64,000 nucleotides of DNA from DATEJJ01 sp039649115 (GCA_039649115.1 JBBWZQ010000338.1:1-64000); one strand, 5' to 3'. Shown: positions 34,228-44,878, numbered from the stretch's first letter. Notes: generated by a model not told the origin, from the letters alone. Translations and numbers: made by a program.

Positions 34228-34899
34228 TCAATCGGACACGTGCGTGAACTCACCCCGCCGGGTGAGCAACATGTAGTACCCACCGAGTTCCAGCGGGACC
34301 CCGCTCGCTCCGCTGCGCAGTCCCGAGTACCGGTGCATGCGCAGCGGCAGGACCCGGAAGTCGAAGCTCACCCGGGTCACCCCGGTCCCGTTGGGGTGGC
34401 TGCCGTGCTTGAGCCGCAGCGCGTCGAACCGGAGGAACTGGCCGGGGGACATCTCCACCGGATGAAACTCCCCGGCGTCCGGTTCGGTCTCGATCCACAC
34501 CGTGTTCGTGGCGAACGCCCTCGTCACCGGCAGCCAGTAGTTGATGGTGCCGGTCTGATGGTTGTAGTCGGAGTCACGATGGAACTCCCGGGAAGCCGTC
34601 ACGCCCGGGTACTGCACGCGGAAGCTGGGCACGCGCTGCACGCACAGATCCTCGCCGTAGTCCGGTGCGATCCGCTCCCGCAGGAACCGCTCGTAGTGTG
34701 CGCGGATCTGCGGATAGCGCTGGTAGAAGACCGCGTGGACCGGCGCGTCCTGGTCGCCGGTCGACCCCTCGGGCAGCGGGTAGTGCTCGTGCAGTGATTC
34801 AAGTCGGTCGATGCCTAGTACCGCTGCCGCGACCGAGGGAAACGGGTACTCGCGGAGGTCGTAGGTCTCGACCCGACGGGGTAGCACAGCCTGGCTCAT
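34228..34899 (-). CDS. StrG-like / phytanoyl-CoA-dioxygenase-type Fe(II) 2-oxoglutarate oxygenase
   Basis: 223 residues from ATG 34899. The cupin-type iron site is seen as His-x-Asp in EFHRDSDYNHQTGTINYW and the distal His in LKHGSHPNGTGVTRVSFDFR, where the Arg would hold 2-oxoglutarate. Overall it resembles StrG of streptomycin clusters, whose reaction is not settled. It could hydroxylate or desaturate an aminocyclitol, sugar or amino acid unit. The ribosome site GGTGGGACTGGGA is exactly duplicated in front of the start. It is co-directional with the LLM gene and divergent from the glycosyltransferase gene. Confidence 0.78.
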   Translation of the reverse strand: MSQAVLPRRVETYDLREYPFPSVAAAVLGIDRLESLHEHYPLPEGSTGDQDAPVHAVFYQRYPQIRAHYERFLRERIAPDYGEDLCVQRVPSFRVQYPGVTASREFHRDSDYNHQTGTINYWLPVTRAFATNTVWIETEPDAGEFHPVEMSPGQFLRFDALRLKHGSHPNGTGVTRVSFDFRVLPLRMHRYSGLRSGASGVPLELGGYYMLLTRRGEFTHVSD

Positions 34900-34928
34900 C
34901 CCAGTCCCACCTTTCCCAGTCCCACCTT
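34899..34928. repeat. Exact 15-base tandem duplication covering the StrG-like gene's ribosome site
   Basis: TCCCAGTCCCACCTT occurs at 34899-34913 and again at 34914-34928. On the minus strand each copy gives AAGGTGGGACTGGGA, so there are two potential Shine-Dalgarno sequences ahead of ATG 34899. It looks like a recent slippage event. Confidence 0.85.
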
Positions 34929-35208
34929 CGCGATCTGGCCGGGCCGCCCGGTGCCCATGGACAGTAGGTTGACAAACATAGTACGGCGCCTGGTGCGCGG
35001 TGGGCAATCCAGGTGCGGCGCCGCCGGCCCGTCACCGACGGACTCTCACCGGGAATCGCTGTAACAGCAACGATTTCCGCTGCTCGCGGGTGGGTGTCCA
35101 GGAGCGCGGGTGACTCGGCCAGGCTTGCCGGACTCACACGATCGCTATACGATACTTTAGTCACGGAATCTCTCGACGCACCGGCCCACACCACTCTGGG
35201 GGATCCTC
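34900..35208. other. 309-base divergent promoter region between StrG-like gene and glycosyltransferase gene
   Basis: The left end holds the duplicated ribosome site of the minus-strand gene and an AT-rich GTACTATGTTTGTCA (rc of 34969-34983) that may be its promoter. The right end holds the glycosyltransferase promoter at 35125-35153. The middle is GC-rich with no convincing gene. Confidence 0.5.
35125..35153 (+). promoter_or_regulatory. Candidate sigma-70-type promoter of the glycosyltransferase gene
   Basis: TTGCCG (35125-35130) and TACGAT (35148-35153) are 17 bases apart, matching the actinomycete housekeeping consensus well. They lie 56 bases before the start codon at 35209. The P450 leader shares the TACGAT box. 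Confidence 0.5.
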
Positions 35209-36324
35209 ATGCGCGTCTTGTTCGTCTCGCCACCTGGGATCTGTCACTTCTTCCCGCTCGTGCCGCTCTCCTGGGCGTTCCGCCTCGCCGGACATGAGGT
35301 GCTGTACGCCTTCGCCGAGCACAGTGACGAAGCGGCGAGCGCCGGACTGCACGTCGTCGACGTGGCGCCGGGCTACAGCAAGCTCGCGGTGGCCGGTCAG
35401 AACCGCGAGCAGTGGGAGAAGATGACGAGCGAACGGCTCGAGGACCTCAACGACTTCGCTCCGTTGCTGGCGGAGGCCAACCGGCCGATGGTCGACGGTC
35501 TCATCCGGCTGGCGACGCGCTGGCGGCCGGATCTGGTGGTACACGAGCAGATCGCCACGGCCGGGTTGCTCGCGGCCGCGCGGATCGGCGTCCCGGCCGT
35601 CCAGCACAATGTCGGCTTCACCCCCACCAACGGTGTGCACGCCTCGGTGCTCAAGCACCTGGCCGACCTGGCCGACCGCCACGACATCGGCGGGACGCCG
35701 GAGCCGGTGGCCGTCGTGGAGGTGGTTCCGCCGAGCATGCTGCCCGGCGGACCCGAGGGCTGGCCGATCGCGTTCGTTCCCTACAACGGCGGGCGCATCC
35801 TGCCGGACTGGCTGTTCGAACGGCAGGACCGGCCACGAATCGCGGTCACTCTCGGCTCGCTCGCCGAGCAGTTCACCGGTCTCGCCGCCGCCGAGGCGAT
35901 CATCCGGATCGCCCCTGCGGTGGACGCCGAATTCGTGCTGGCGCTGGGCGATGTCGACCTCGGCAGGCTCGGCCAGTTGCCGCCCAACGTGCGGGCAGTC
36001 GGCTGGGTCCCGCTCACCGCGCTGCTGAAGACGTGCGCCGCGGTGGTGCACCACGGCGGTGGCAGCACGACGCTGACCTCGCTGGAGGCGGGGACTCCCC
36101 AGTTGGTGGTGCCCACGCTCGGGGACCAGCCCATCAACGGCGAGGCGGTGCGCGACCGGGGAGTGGGGCTCACCGCGCCCGCCGGCGAGGTGGACGCCGC
36201 GCTGGTGCGCCGGTTGCTGGCCGAGGAGCGATTCCGCACCGCCGCCGCCGAGGTACGCGCGGAGATGCGCAGCCTGCCGTCGCCCGCCGAGACCGTCTCC
36301 CGGCTCAGCGCGCTCGCCGCCTGA
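35209..36324 (+). CDS. GT1-family (GT-B fold) glycosyltransferase
   Basis: 371 residues. N-terminal acceptor domain: MRVLFVSPPGICHFFPLVP and AGHEVLYAF. The C-terminal nucleotide-sugar domain ends with HHGGGSTTLTSLEAGTPQ and PTLGDQPINGEAV, the motif that binds the TDP-sugar in antibiotic glycosyltransferases such as those of calicheamicin and erythromycin. It should attach one deoxysugar to the product. Together with the C-methyltransferase it indicates a glycosylated metabolite. Only one glycosyltransferase is present, so a single sugar or an iterative enzyme is expected. The gene ends just before a cluster of direct repeats and converges with tldE. Confidence 0.92.
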   Translation: MRVLFVSPPGICHFFPLVPLSWAFRLAGHEVLYAFAEHSDEAASAGLHVVDVAPGYSKLAVAGQNREQWEKMTSERLEDLNDFAPLLAEANRPMVDGLIRLATRWRPDLVVHEQIATAGLLAAARIGVPAVQHNVGFTPTNGVHASVLKHLADLADRHDIGGTPEPVAVVEVVPPSMLPGGPEGWPIAFVPYNGGRILPDWLFERQDRPRIAVTLGSLAEQFTGLAAAEAIIRIAPAVDAEFVLALGDVDLGRLGQLPPNVRAVGWVPLTALLKTCAAVVHHGGGSTTLTSLEAGTPQLVVPTLGDQPINGEAVRDRGVGLTAPAGEVDAALVRRLLAEERFRTAAAEVRAEMRSLPSPAETVSRLSALAA

Positions 36325-36328
36325 CCGC

Positions 36329-36432
36329 CTGGCTGACCGGACCGCCTGACCGGCTGGCTGACCGGACCGTCAGCCTGCCTGGCTGACCGGACCGCCTGGC
36401 TGACCGGACCGTCAGACCGCCTGGCTGACCGA
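36329..36432. repeat. Direct repeats of CTGGCTGACCGGACCG between two convergent genes
   Basis: The 16-base unit occurs exactly at 36329-36344, 36354-36369, 36379-36394 and 36396-36411, with a shortened copy at 36421-36432. Spacing is 25, 25, 17 and 25 bases. The last copy encodes the C-terminal VSQAV of the TldE protein. There are no spacers of CRISPR type. It looks like a minisatellite formed by slippage. Confidence 0.9.
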
Positions 36433-37793
36433 CGACATGTTGAAGCCCGCGACTCGCATCGGCGGCATGGCGCAGTGCGTGAACGCCTCGCCCCACTCGC
36501 GCGCCCGGGTCGGCACCGCGGCTCCCACCTCCACCACCCGGCCCAGCAGGTCCACCGGGCTTTCGTTGAACCTGAAGTTGTTGACCGCGCCCACCACCTC
36601 GCCGCGCTCGACCAGGAAGACACCGTCGCGGGTGAGTCCGGTGAGCAGCAGCGTGGGCAGGTCGACCTCCCGGATGTACCACAACGTGGTGAGCAGCAGA
36701 CCCCGCTCGGTACCGGCGACCAGGTCCGCCAGGGAGCCGCTCGCGCCCGCACCCTCCAGGATGAGGTTGTCGATGTGCGGGGTGACCGGCACACCGGTCA
36801 GTGCCGCCGAGTGGCGGGTCTGCACCAGGGCGGTGAGCACCCCGTTGTCGATCCACTGTGTCCGGTGTACCGGCAGGCCGTTGTCGAACACCGAGACGCG
36901 CTCGTCGGAGCCGGGAGCCAGCACGAACGGCGCGCACTCCAGTCCCGGCTCCGCGGGGTCCGCGCGCAGCGTGAGAGGCGCGTCGCTGAGCCGCTCGCCG
37001 ACCCGGGTACCACCGCCGGGCGCGCTGTAGACGGTCTGCCCCTCGGCCGCCTCCCGGCCACCGGCCGACCAGTACGCGTAGGTCATGAGGTCGGCGACGG
37101 CGACCGGCGGTACGAGCGCCTCGTACCGCCCCGCCGGCAGCGGTACCCGCCGGCGCGCCCAGCCCAGCCGCTCGTCGACCTGCGCGTAGAGGCTGGCGAT
37201 CCCGCCGGCGCTCAGGTCCTCCGCCGAGCCCGCCCAGGCGGAGCCGAGTCCACCGGCCGACCTGCCGGTCAGCTCGACGTAGCCGGTGTGGTGGTCGGCG
37301 CGCCGCCGTACCCCGGCAGAGGTGGCCAGGAAGACCGACCGCGCGCCGCGTTCGGCGTACCCGTAAAGGCTCTGCCCGCGCGCCCGCGCCTCGCCGAACG
37401 TCGCACCGAGCGCGGGCGCGAGCGCCGCGAGCGCCGCCACCGAGGTTTCCGGCACCGGTGCGGCCCAGTCCGCGTCGGCACCGGCGCAGTCGACAAGTGG
37501 CTGCGCGTCCTCGGCGGGCTCCGCGGCCCGGGCCGCGCCCTCGGCCGCCGCCACCAACTCGGACAGCCTCCCGTCCACGTCACCGCGGTGGGCGACGATC
37601 CCGGCGCTGGTACCGCGCCCGCCGTCGACGGTCGCGACGACCGTCAGCCGCCGGCCACTCGCCAACCCGTCGGTTGTCAGGCTGTTGTCGGCCCACCGGA
37701 TGTTCGCCTCGCTGTCCTCCGTGACGATGGCGACGCAGCCGTCCGCGCGGCACATCTCCAGCGCGCGCTCGGCGATCTCGTGCGACGGCAACC

Positions 37794-37797
<4 letters not shown>
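36412..37797 (-). CDS. tldE: TldE/PmbA-family metalloprotease subunit
   Basis: 461 residues from ATG 37797, overlapping the tldD stop as ATGA. The TldE/PmbA pattern is seen in EDSEANIRWADNSLTTDGLASG, ATSAGVRRRADHHTG and GLPVHRTQWIDNGVLTALVQTRHSA. HIDNLILEGAGASGSLADLV and the end NNFRFNESPVDLLG also fit. TldE lacks the zinc motif and forms a heterodimer with TldD, making a tube that degrades unfolded peptides. In biosynthesis TldD/E pairs mature microcin B17 and other peptide-derived products. Here the pair sits inside a secondary-metabolite locus and is divergent from an aminotransferase and peptide-binding-protein operon, which argues for a dedicated biosynthetic role. The 3' end runs into the direct repeats. 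Confidence 0.9.
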
Positions 37798-39305
<1,508 letters not shown>

Positions 39306-39374
39306 GCCCCACCTCCCAAACTCTGCTATCCCTATAGAAAGCTACCAAGCCCCAGTGCGGGCAAGCGTCCTGGT

Positions 39375-39402
39375 TTGCTTTAATAGTATATGGTAACGTG
39401 AG
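39375..39402 (+). promoter_or_regulatory. 28-base motif shared with 21580-21607 (TTGCTTTA-N7-ATGGTAACGTGAG)
   Basis: This AT-rich site lies 32-59 bases before the aminotransferase start and between the divergent tldD and aminotransferase operons. It matches the site before the C-methyltransferase gene at 21 of 28 positions with the same spacing. It is a candidate common promoter or activator-binding site. Confidence 0.5.
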
Positions 39403-39434
39403 CGCCTCAAGCCACTGCTGGGAGGGAGCCGCTC

Positions 39435-40760
39435 GTGAGTCAGCCCGCGTCCACCGTGGACATACCCGCCGCACCGGACCCCGGATCGCCGGCCTCGCTG
39501 CGCGCGGCGTCCTGGGACCGCATCCGCGAACTGTTCCCGCTGCGCCCCGACACGGTGCACATGAACTCCGGCACGGTCGGCGTGATGCCCTACCCGGTGC
39601 TCGACGAGTACACCACGGCGACCCGCGAGTGGACCGGCAGCCTCGCGAACATCTACCCGCCAAGCCTCTACCCGGACTACCGGGCCGCCATCGCCCGGGA
39701 TTTCGGCGTCGACCAGGACGAGATGGTCATCTGCCACAACGCGACCGAGGGCATGAGCCGGATCATCTCCGGGCTCGACCTCAGGGCCGGGGACGAGGCG
39801 TTGACCACGACGCACGAGTGCTTCTCGGTGCTGTCGAACCTGAACCTCGTCCACAACCGGCACGGCCTGAGCGTCCGGAAGCTGACCCTGCCCACCGGGT
39901 ACGACGTGCGCGCCGAGGAGATCGTCGCGCTGTTCGAATCGGCGATCACCCCGCGTACCAGGGTGATGCTCTTCGCGGGCGTCACTCTCTTCGGCGGCGT
40001 CCGGATGCCGATGCGCGAGCTGTGCTCGCTGGCCCAACGGCACGGCATCGTCACCGTAGTCGACGGCGCGCTGCTGCCCGGGATGCTCGACTGCGACCTG
40101 CGCGCGGCCGGGGTCGACTTCCTCGTCGGTTCCGGTTCGAAGTGGCAGTGCGGCCCGCTGGGCACCGGCCTGCTGTATGTGCGCAACCGGGTGGTACCGC
40201 GGTACAACCCGCTGCCGCTGCCCACCTTCTGGCCGGTGATCTCCACCTGGTACCCGCTTGAGGGCGCGCCGCCACCGCGCTCCCACCCGGACACCGCGGC
40301 GACCAACAACATGGGCGACTACCTGCAGAGCGCGGGGAGCGCGAGCATCGCCCGGGCGGCGGCGCTCGCCAGGGCGTGCGAGGTCTGGGACGGGATCGGC
40401 CGGCAGCGCATCGAACGGTACGTCCTGGACCTCGGCCAGTACACCAAACAGCGCATCGCGGAGCGCTTCGGCCCGGCGGCGCTGTACTCGCCGGCCGCCG
40501 ACGATCGCCTGAACTCGCCGGTCACCGCGTTCAACCCGTTCCGCGACCCGCGGGACGCGTACGACGGCTGGAAGTTCGAGGCCCTCGTCGACCGGCTGGA
40601 GCGGGAACACCAGATCTGGATCCGCTGGGTCGAGTTCGACGTGCCCGGCTCACCCCGCATGCACTACGCCGCGCGGCTGTGCACGCACCTGTTCAACAAC
40701 CGTGACCAGATCGACCGGGCCCTGGCCGTCATCGCCCGGCTGGCCGACGAGCTGTCCTGA
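39435..40760 (+). CDS. Class V PLP-dependent aminotransferase/lyase (isopenicillin-N-epimerase-like)
   Basis: 441 residues from GTG 39435, GGGAGGGAG upstream. The PLP fold is recognised by VHMNSGTVGVMP, ICHNATEGMSRIISGLDL, VTVVDGALLPGMLDCDLRAAG (Asp that contacts the pyridine ring; DGALLPG instead of DGAHAPG) and the Schiff-base Lys in GSGSKWQCGPLGTG. Family members include cysteine desulfurases, C-S lyases (EgtE), epimerases and aminotransferases. The loss of the usual His after DGA sets it apart from most epimerases. First gene of a tightly packed operon of five genes ending at 45089. A C-S lyase or amine-forming role is possible, and the sequence does not decide. Confidence 0.85.
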   Translation: MSQPASTVDIPAAPDPGSPASLRAASWDRIRELFPLRPDTVHMNSGTVGVMPYPVLDEYTTATREWTGSLANIYPPSLYPDYRAAIARDFGVDQDEMVICHNATEGMSRIISGLDLRAGDEALTTTHECFSVLSNLNLVHNRHGLSVRKLTLPTGYDVRAEEIVALFESAITPRTRVMLFAGVTLFGGVRMPMRELCSLAQRHGIVTVVDGALLPGMLDCDLRAAGVDFLVGSGSKWQCGPLGTGLLYVRNRVVPRYNPLPLPTFWPVISTWYPLEGAPPPRSHPDTAATNNMGDYLQSAGSASIARAAALARACEVWDGIGRQRIERYVLDLGQYTKQRIAERFGPAALYSPAADDRLNSPVTAFNPFRDPRDAYDGWKFEALVDRLEREHQIWIRWVEFDVPGSPRMHYAARLCTHLFNNRDQIDRALAVIARLADELS

Positions 40761-40774
40761 CAGGAGGGTCCACA

Positions 40775-42484
40775 ATGGAGGCTGCGCACCGCCACGGAGG
40801 CACGCTGCGGCTCTACGGCCCCGGCAGCATGGACCACCTGGACCCGGCGTGCGCCTACTACGCGCTCGGCGGCCAGGTCATCCGGCTGTTCGCCCGGCAA
40901 CTGTTCACCTACCGGGCGGTGCGGGACCTGCGCGACCGGGCGGCCATCACCCCGGTGCCCGACGTCGCCGCCGAGATCCCGACGGTGGACAACGGCGGGG
41001 TGAGTGCGGACCACGCCACCTACACGATCCGGCTGCGGCCCGGCGTGCGGTGGGACACCGGGCCTGCCCGCGAGGTGACCGCGCACGACTTCGTCCGCGG
41101 GTTCAAGCGGATGTGCAATCCGGTGACCCGAGCCGGTGCCATCACCTACTTCACCAGCACCATCCGCGGCATGGCCGGATACTGCGACGGCTACGCCCGG
41201 GCGGTACCGGGCCGCCACCCGTCGGCCGGCCAGCTCGCCGCATACCAGAACTCGCACGAGATACCGGGTGTCCGCGCCGCCGACGACCGGACCCTGGTCT
41301 TCCAGCTCATCAGGCCGGCCAACGACTTCCTCAACATCCTCGCGCTGAGCTTCGCCTCCGCGGCACCGGCGGAGTACGACGCGTTCGTGCCCGACAGCGA
41401 CGAGTTCCGCCGCGGCGTACGGTCCGACGGCCCGTACCGGATCAGCCTGTACCTGCACGGCAGGCAGATCCGGCTGGCACCCAACCCGGCATGGCGGCCG
41501 GACGCGGACCCGGTGCGCCACCAGTACCTCGACGGGGTCGAGGTGACGATGGAGCACGCGACACCGGAACAGGTGGGCCGGAAGATCGCGGCCGGTGAGG
41601 CGGACCTGTCCTGGGCCTCCCCCATCACCGAGCCGTACGAGGTCAGCCCGACCGACCCCGGAAACGACCTGGGCTACGCGCTGAACCCGTACCTCGTCTT
41701 CAACCTCCAGAGCCCGAACGCCGGCGGCGCGTTGGGGAAGCTCAAGGTACGCCAGGCGATCGCCTATGCGATCGACAAGATGGCCATCGCCGAGATATAC
41801 GACAAGCTGGAAGCGGGCACGGTGATGCGGCCGGCGCACAACGCCATCCCGCCCTGCAACGACGGTCACCGGGACTTCAACCTCTACCCCACCCCCGGCG
41901 ACCGCGGCGACCCGGACACGGCCCGGCGGTTGCTCGCCGAGGCGGGGTACCCCGACGGCCTGACGCTGGTCGCCGCGCACCGCGACGTGGACGCGAACCC
42001 GGAGGTGGCCCGCTCGTACGCGGCCGATCTGGCCAGGTGCGGCATCACCGTCCGGTTCCGGGCGTTCGGGCACGCCGGGTACTACCCGTTCCTGCAGGAC
42101 CCCGCGAATGCCCGCGCCGGCCGGTGGGACATCTCGGCGCCGTCCTGGACGCCCGACTGGTACGGCAACAACGGCCGCGCCTACCTGCAGCCGATGTTCC
42201 AGACCAACGGCGCACGGGGCACCAGCAACTACGGCTGCTACAGCAATCCCGACGTCGACCGGCTCATCGAGGAGGCGCTCGCCACGACGGACCGCGCCCG
42301 GGCAACGGCGCTGTGGCACGAGGTCGACCTGCTGGTGATGCGGGATGCCGCGATCGTCCCGATCCTCGTCCACGCACCGACCATCCCGCACCTGCGCGGA
42401 GCCCGGGTCCGCAACGCGATCGCCATGCCCACTGTGGACCGCTGGTTCGATCTGTCCAACCTGTGGCTGGACTCCACCACCTGA
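40775..42484 (+). CDS. Oligopeptide-binding (SBP_bac_5) family protein without signal peptide
   Basis: 569 residues. The protein begins MEAAHRHGGTLRLYG, which corresponds directly to the mature start of ABC-transporter family 5 solute-binding proteins. There is no hydrophobic leader or lipobox Cys, so it should remain in the cytosol. Domain features: YTIRLRPGVRWDTG, DFVRGFKRM, SDGPYRISLYLHGRQIRLAPNPAW, KVRQAIAYAIDK and RRLLAEAGYPDGLTL. No permease or ATPase genes accompany it. Members of the fold bind dipeptides, glutathione or nickel. Here it may act as a cytosolic carrier or chaperone for a peptide-like intermediate, or be an enzyme evolved from this fold. It is 14 bases after the aminotransferase gene and 19 bases before a paralogue. 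Confidence 0.88.
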   Translation: MEAAHRHGGTLRLYGPGSMDHLDPACAYYALGGQVIRLFARQLFTYRAVRDLRDRAAITPVPDVAAEIPTVDNGGVSADHATYTIRLRPGVRWDTGPAREVTAHDFVRGFKRMCNPVTRAGAITYFTSTIRGMAGYCDGYARAVPGRHPSAGQLAAYQNSHEIPGVRAADDRTLVFQLIRPANDFLNILALSFASAAPAEYDAFVPDSDEFRRGVRSDGPYRISLYLHGRQIRLAPNPAWRPDADPVRHQYLDGVEVTMEHATPEQVGRKIAAGEADLSWASPITEPYEVSPTDPGNDLGYALNPYLVFNLQSPNAGGALGKLKVRQAIAYAIDKMAIAEIYDKLEAGTVMRPAHNAIPPCNDGHRDFNLYPTPGDRGDPDTARRLLAEAGYPDGLTLVAAHRDVDANPEVARSYAADLARCGITVRFRAFGHAGYYPFLQDPANARAGRWDISAPSWTPDWYGNNGRAYLQPMFQTNGARGTSNYGCYSNPDVDRLIEEALATTDRARATALWHEVDLLVMRDAAIVPILVHAPTIPHLRGARVRNAIAMPTVDRWFDLSNLWLDSTT

Positions 42485-42503
42485 GCACCAGGGGGAGCAC
42501 CCG

Positions 42504-44219
42504 ATGGCACCCGAAGCGCCGGCACGGGGCGGCGTCCTGACGATGGTCGGCGGCGGGGACGTCGACCACCTCGACCCCGCGCTCGCATACCACACCGTCA
42601 CCCGTGGCGTGATCCGCGCGTACACCCGGCAACTGGTCACGTACCCGTCCAGCCGGGACCGGAGCGCCACCGCCGTCATCGTCCCGGACCTGGCCACCGA
42701 GGCCGCCGGCCCGGTCGACGGCGCGGGCCGGCGGTACCGGTTCACCCTGAAGGAGGGTGTCCGGTGGGACGCGCCGTCGGGAAGCCGGCCGGTCACCGCG
42801 GCCGACGTGGTACGGGGCATCAAGCGCCTCGCCCACCCCATGGCGCCCAGTCCCGGGCTGCCGTACTACCTGAGCACCATCGAGGGCTTCGCGGAGTTCC
42901 GGGACGGGCTCGTGGGCGTGGACCGCAGCCCGGCGGCGATCGCCGGGTACATCGAGGACACCGAGGTGCCGGGAGTCCGCGCCGAGGACGGGCGCACGGT
43001 CGTGTTCACCACCTGCCACGCCATGCCCGACTTCCTCAACATCCTGGCCCTGCCGTTCGCCACCCCCGCGCCGGTGGAGTACCTGCGGTACGTCCCGGGC
43101 AGCGCGCGGATGGCACAGGCGATCATCTCCAACGGCCCGTACCGGCTGGCCCGCTACACCCCCGGTGGTGAGATCGCGCTGGAGCGCAACCCGGCCTGGG
43201 GGCCAGCGACCGACGGCGTACGCCGGTCCTATGTGGACGGTATTCTGGTGCGGGAGGGCATCGCCGAGGACAAGTGCTACCAGATGGTGATGTCGGGCGA
43301 GGCCGACATGCTCTGGGACATCCAGCCGCCGACCGGTCGGCTGGCCGGGCTGTTCGCCACCGGCGACCCCCGGCTGGAGGTCTGCCCGGCGGGCCTGCTG
43401 AGCCCGTACCTCGTCATCAACTTCCTGAGCCCCAACAACGACGGCGCCCTGCTGCGCCTCGGCGTGCGGGAGGCCCTCCAGTACGCGGTGGACAAGGCGG
43501 CCGTCGCACAGGTGTGGGGTGGACCCAGGCTCAACGACATCGCCGAGCAGATCCTGCCGCCGCTGTGCACCGCGCACCGCGAGGCGCGGCCGTACGCCAC
43601 CGCGGGCGGCGCGGGCGACCCAGCCCAGGCGCGGCGGTTGCTCGCCGAGGCGGGGTATCCCGACGGGCTCACGCTGAAGCTGGTCTTCCGTGACCGGGAC
43701 ATCCACCCGGAGACCGCGCGGGCGGTGCGGGACGGCCTCGCCCGGGCCGGCATCCACGCCGAGCTGATCGCGGTGTCCATCGGCGACCTGTTCGCGCGCT
43801 ACCTCGGCTCGGCCGCGGCGGCCCGGGCCGGGCGGTGGGACATCGCGCTGTCCGGCTGGGAGCCGGACTGGCACGGCAACAACGGCCGCGTCTACCTCCA
43901 GGCCCTGTTCGACAGCTCAGGCGTATCGGCGAACGACGACTGGGGCACCAACTTCGGCCACTACCGCGGCAGCCGGGCGAACGAGCTCATCAACGCGGCG
44001 CTGACCTGCGCGGACCACGCGCGCGCCGACGAGTTCTTCCGGCAGGCCGAGGCAGAGGTGATGCGGGACTGTGCGATCGTGCCCATCCTGTTCGCGCACC
44101 AGTACTGGCTCCACTCCCGGCAGGTACGCGACTGGCTGCCCTACCCGGTGCTCAACGGGGACCTCACCAACCTCTGGCTCGACCGCGCATCCGGCAAGCG
44201 GGAAGGGGATCGGCGATGA
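42504..44219 (+). CDS. Second oligopeptide-binding (SBP_bac_5) family protein without signal peptide
   Basis: 571 residues from ATG 42504 (GGGGGAG upstream). It is clearly paralogous to the preceding gene (LTMVGGGDVDHLDPALAYH against LRLYGPGSMDHLDPACAYY; both contain DFLNILAL, SNGPYR or SDGPYR, RRLLAEAGYPDGLTL and PDWxGNNGRxYLQ). It also starts at the mature domain with no export signal. Tandem duplication followed by divergence suggests a heterodimer or two distinct ligands. The stop overlaps the next start as ATGA. In the absence of a transporter the pair is unlikely to feed uptake. Confidence 0.88.
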   Translation: MAPEAPARGGVLTMVGGGDVDHLDPALAYHTVTRGVIRAYTRQLVTYPSSRDRSATAVIVPDLATEAAGPVDGAGRRYRFTLKEGVRWDAPSGSRPVTAADVVRGIKRLAHPMAPSPGLPYYLSTIEGFAEFRDGLVGVDRSPAAIAGYIEDTEVPGVRAEDGRTVVFTTCHAMPDFLNILALPFATPAPVEYLRYVPGSARMAQAIISNGPYRLARYTPGGEIALERNPAWGPATDGVRRSYVDGILVREGIAEDKCYQMVMSGEADMLWDIQPPTGRLAGLFATGDPRLEVCPAGLLSPYLVINFLSPNNDGALLRLGVREALQYAVDKAAVAQVWGGPRLNDIAEQILPPLCTAHREARPYATAGGAGDPAQARRLLAEAGYPDGLTLKLVFRDRDIHPETARAVRDGLARAGIHAELIAVSIGDLFARYLGSAAAARAGRWDIALSGWEPDWHGNNGRVYLQALFDSSGVSANDDWGTNFGHYRGSRANELINAALTCADHARADEFFRQAEAEVMRDCAIVPILFAHQYWLHSRQVRDWLPYPVLNGDLTNLWLDRASGKREGDRR

Positions 44220-44878
44220 CGGCTCGGCAGGCGGACACCGCGCTGGTGGTGCGGTCCCTTCCGGGACCAGCGACGTACATGTGCGGCCTCACCTGGGACG
44301 GCCACCAGCTCTGGCACTCCGACCAGGAGGCGCTGCGAATCTACGCGATCGACCGGGAGACCGGCGCCGTGCGGCGGGTCATCGACTGCCCGTGGGTGCG
44401 CGCCGACCTGGCGAACCACGACGGGCTGCTGTGCCAGGTGGGCGGCCGGCCCAAGCGCATCGTGCTGGTGGACCCGGCGACCGGGCGGACCGCCGGCCAG
44501 AAACGGGTGCTGCCGGCCAGCGGCCGGCTGTGCGGCATCGAGACGGGGCCGGACGGGATGTGGATGTGCCTGCGCGCGCCGGCGGTCGTGCAGTTGCGCG
44601 ACATGGAGTCGATGACGGTGCGGCGGGAGTATCCGGTGCCGGGCTCGCCCTCGGGCCTGACATACGTCGACGGGGTCGTGGTGTATTCCGAGTTCGACGG
44701 CGGCGTGGTGCGGGCCGTGGACGCCGGGACCGGCGAACCGCTCGGCACGGTACCGGTCGAGGGCCACCCGACCGGCATGACGTGGGACGGCGAGCACCTG
44801 TGGTACTGCGACTTCGCCACCCGCACGGTCAAGGCGATCCGGCTGGAGGACGTGCTGAACGGGAGGGGCCGTGACTGA
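44216..44878 (+). CDS. Small beta-propeller protein (YncE/glutamine-cyclotransferase-like)
   Basis: 220 residues, cytosolic. Four or five blade-like repeats are visible: MCGLTWDGHQLWHSDQEALRI, IETGPDGMWMCLRAP, GLTYVDGVVVYSEFDGGVVRAVD and GMTWDGEHLWYCDFATRTVKAI. The pattern 'G-hydrophobic-x-W-DG-x-x-LW' matches YncE-type and glutaminyl-cyclase-type propellers, but 220 residues is short and may need dimerisation. It overlaps both neighbours (ATGA with the binding-protein gene, 8 bases with the next gene), so it is made together with them. Function unknown. Confidence 0.78.
   Translation: MTARQADTALVVRSLPGPATYMCGLTWDGHQLWHSDQEALRIYAIDRETGAVRRVIDCPWVRADLANHDGLLCQVGGRPKRIVLVDPATGRTAGQKRVLPASGRLCGIETGPDGMWMCLRAPAVVQLRDMESMTVRREYPVPGSPSGLTYVDGVVVYSEFDGGVVRAVDAGTGEPLGTVPVEGHPTGMTWDGEHLWYCDFATRTVKAIRLEDVLNGRGRD

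Noticed and set aside
36329..36432. Direct repeats considered as a CRISPR array.
   Set aside because: Units are 16 bases with 1-9-base gaps that are themselves repeat-like. There are no unique spacers, no cas genes, and one copy is coding.
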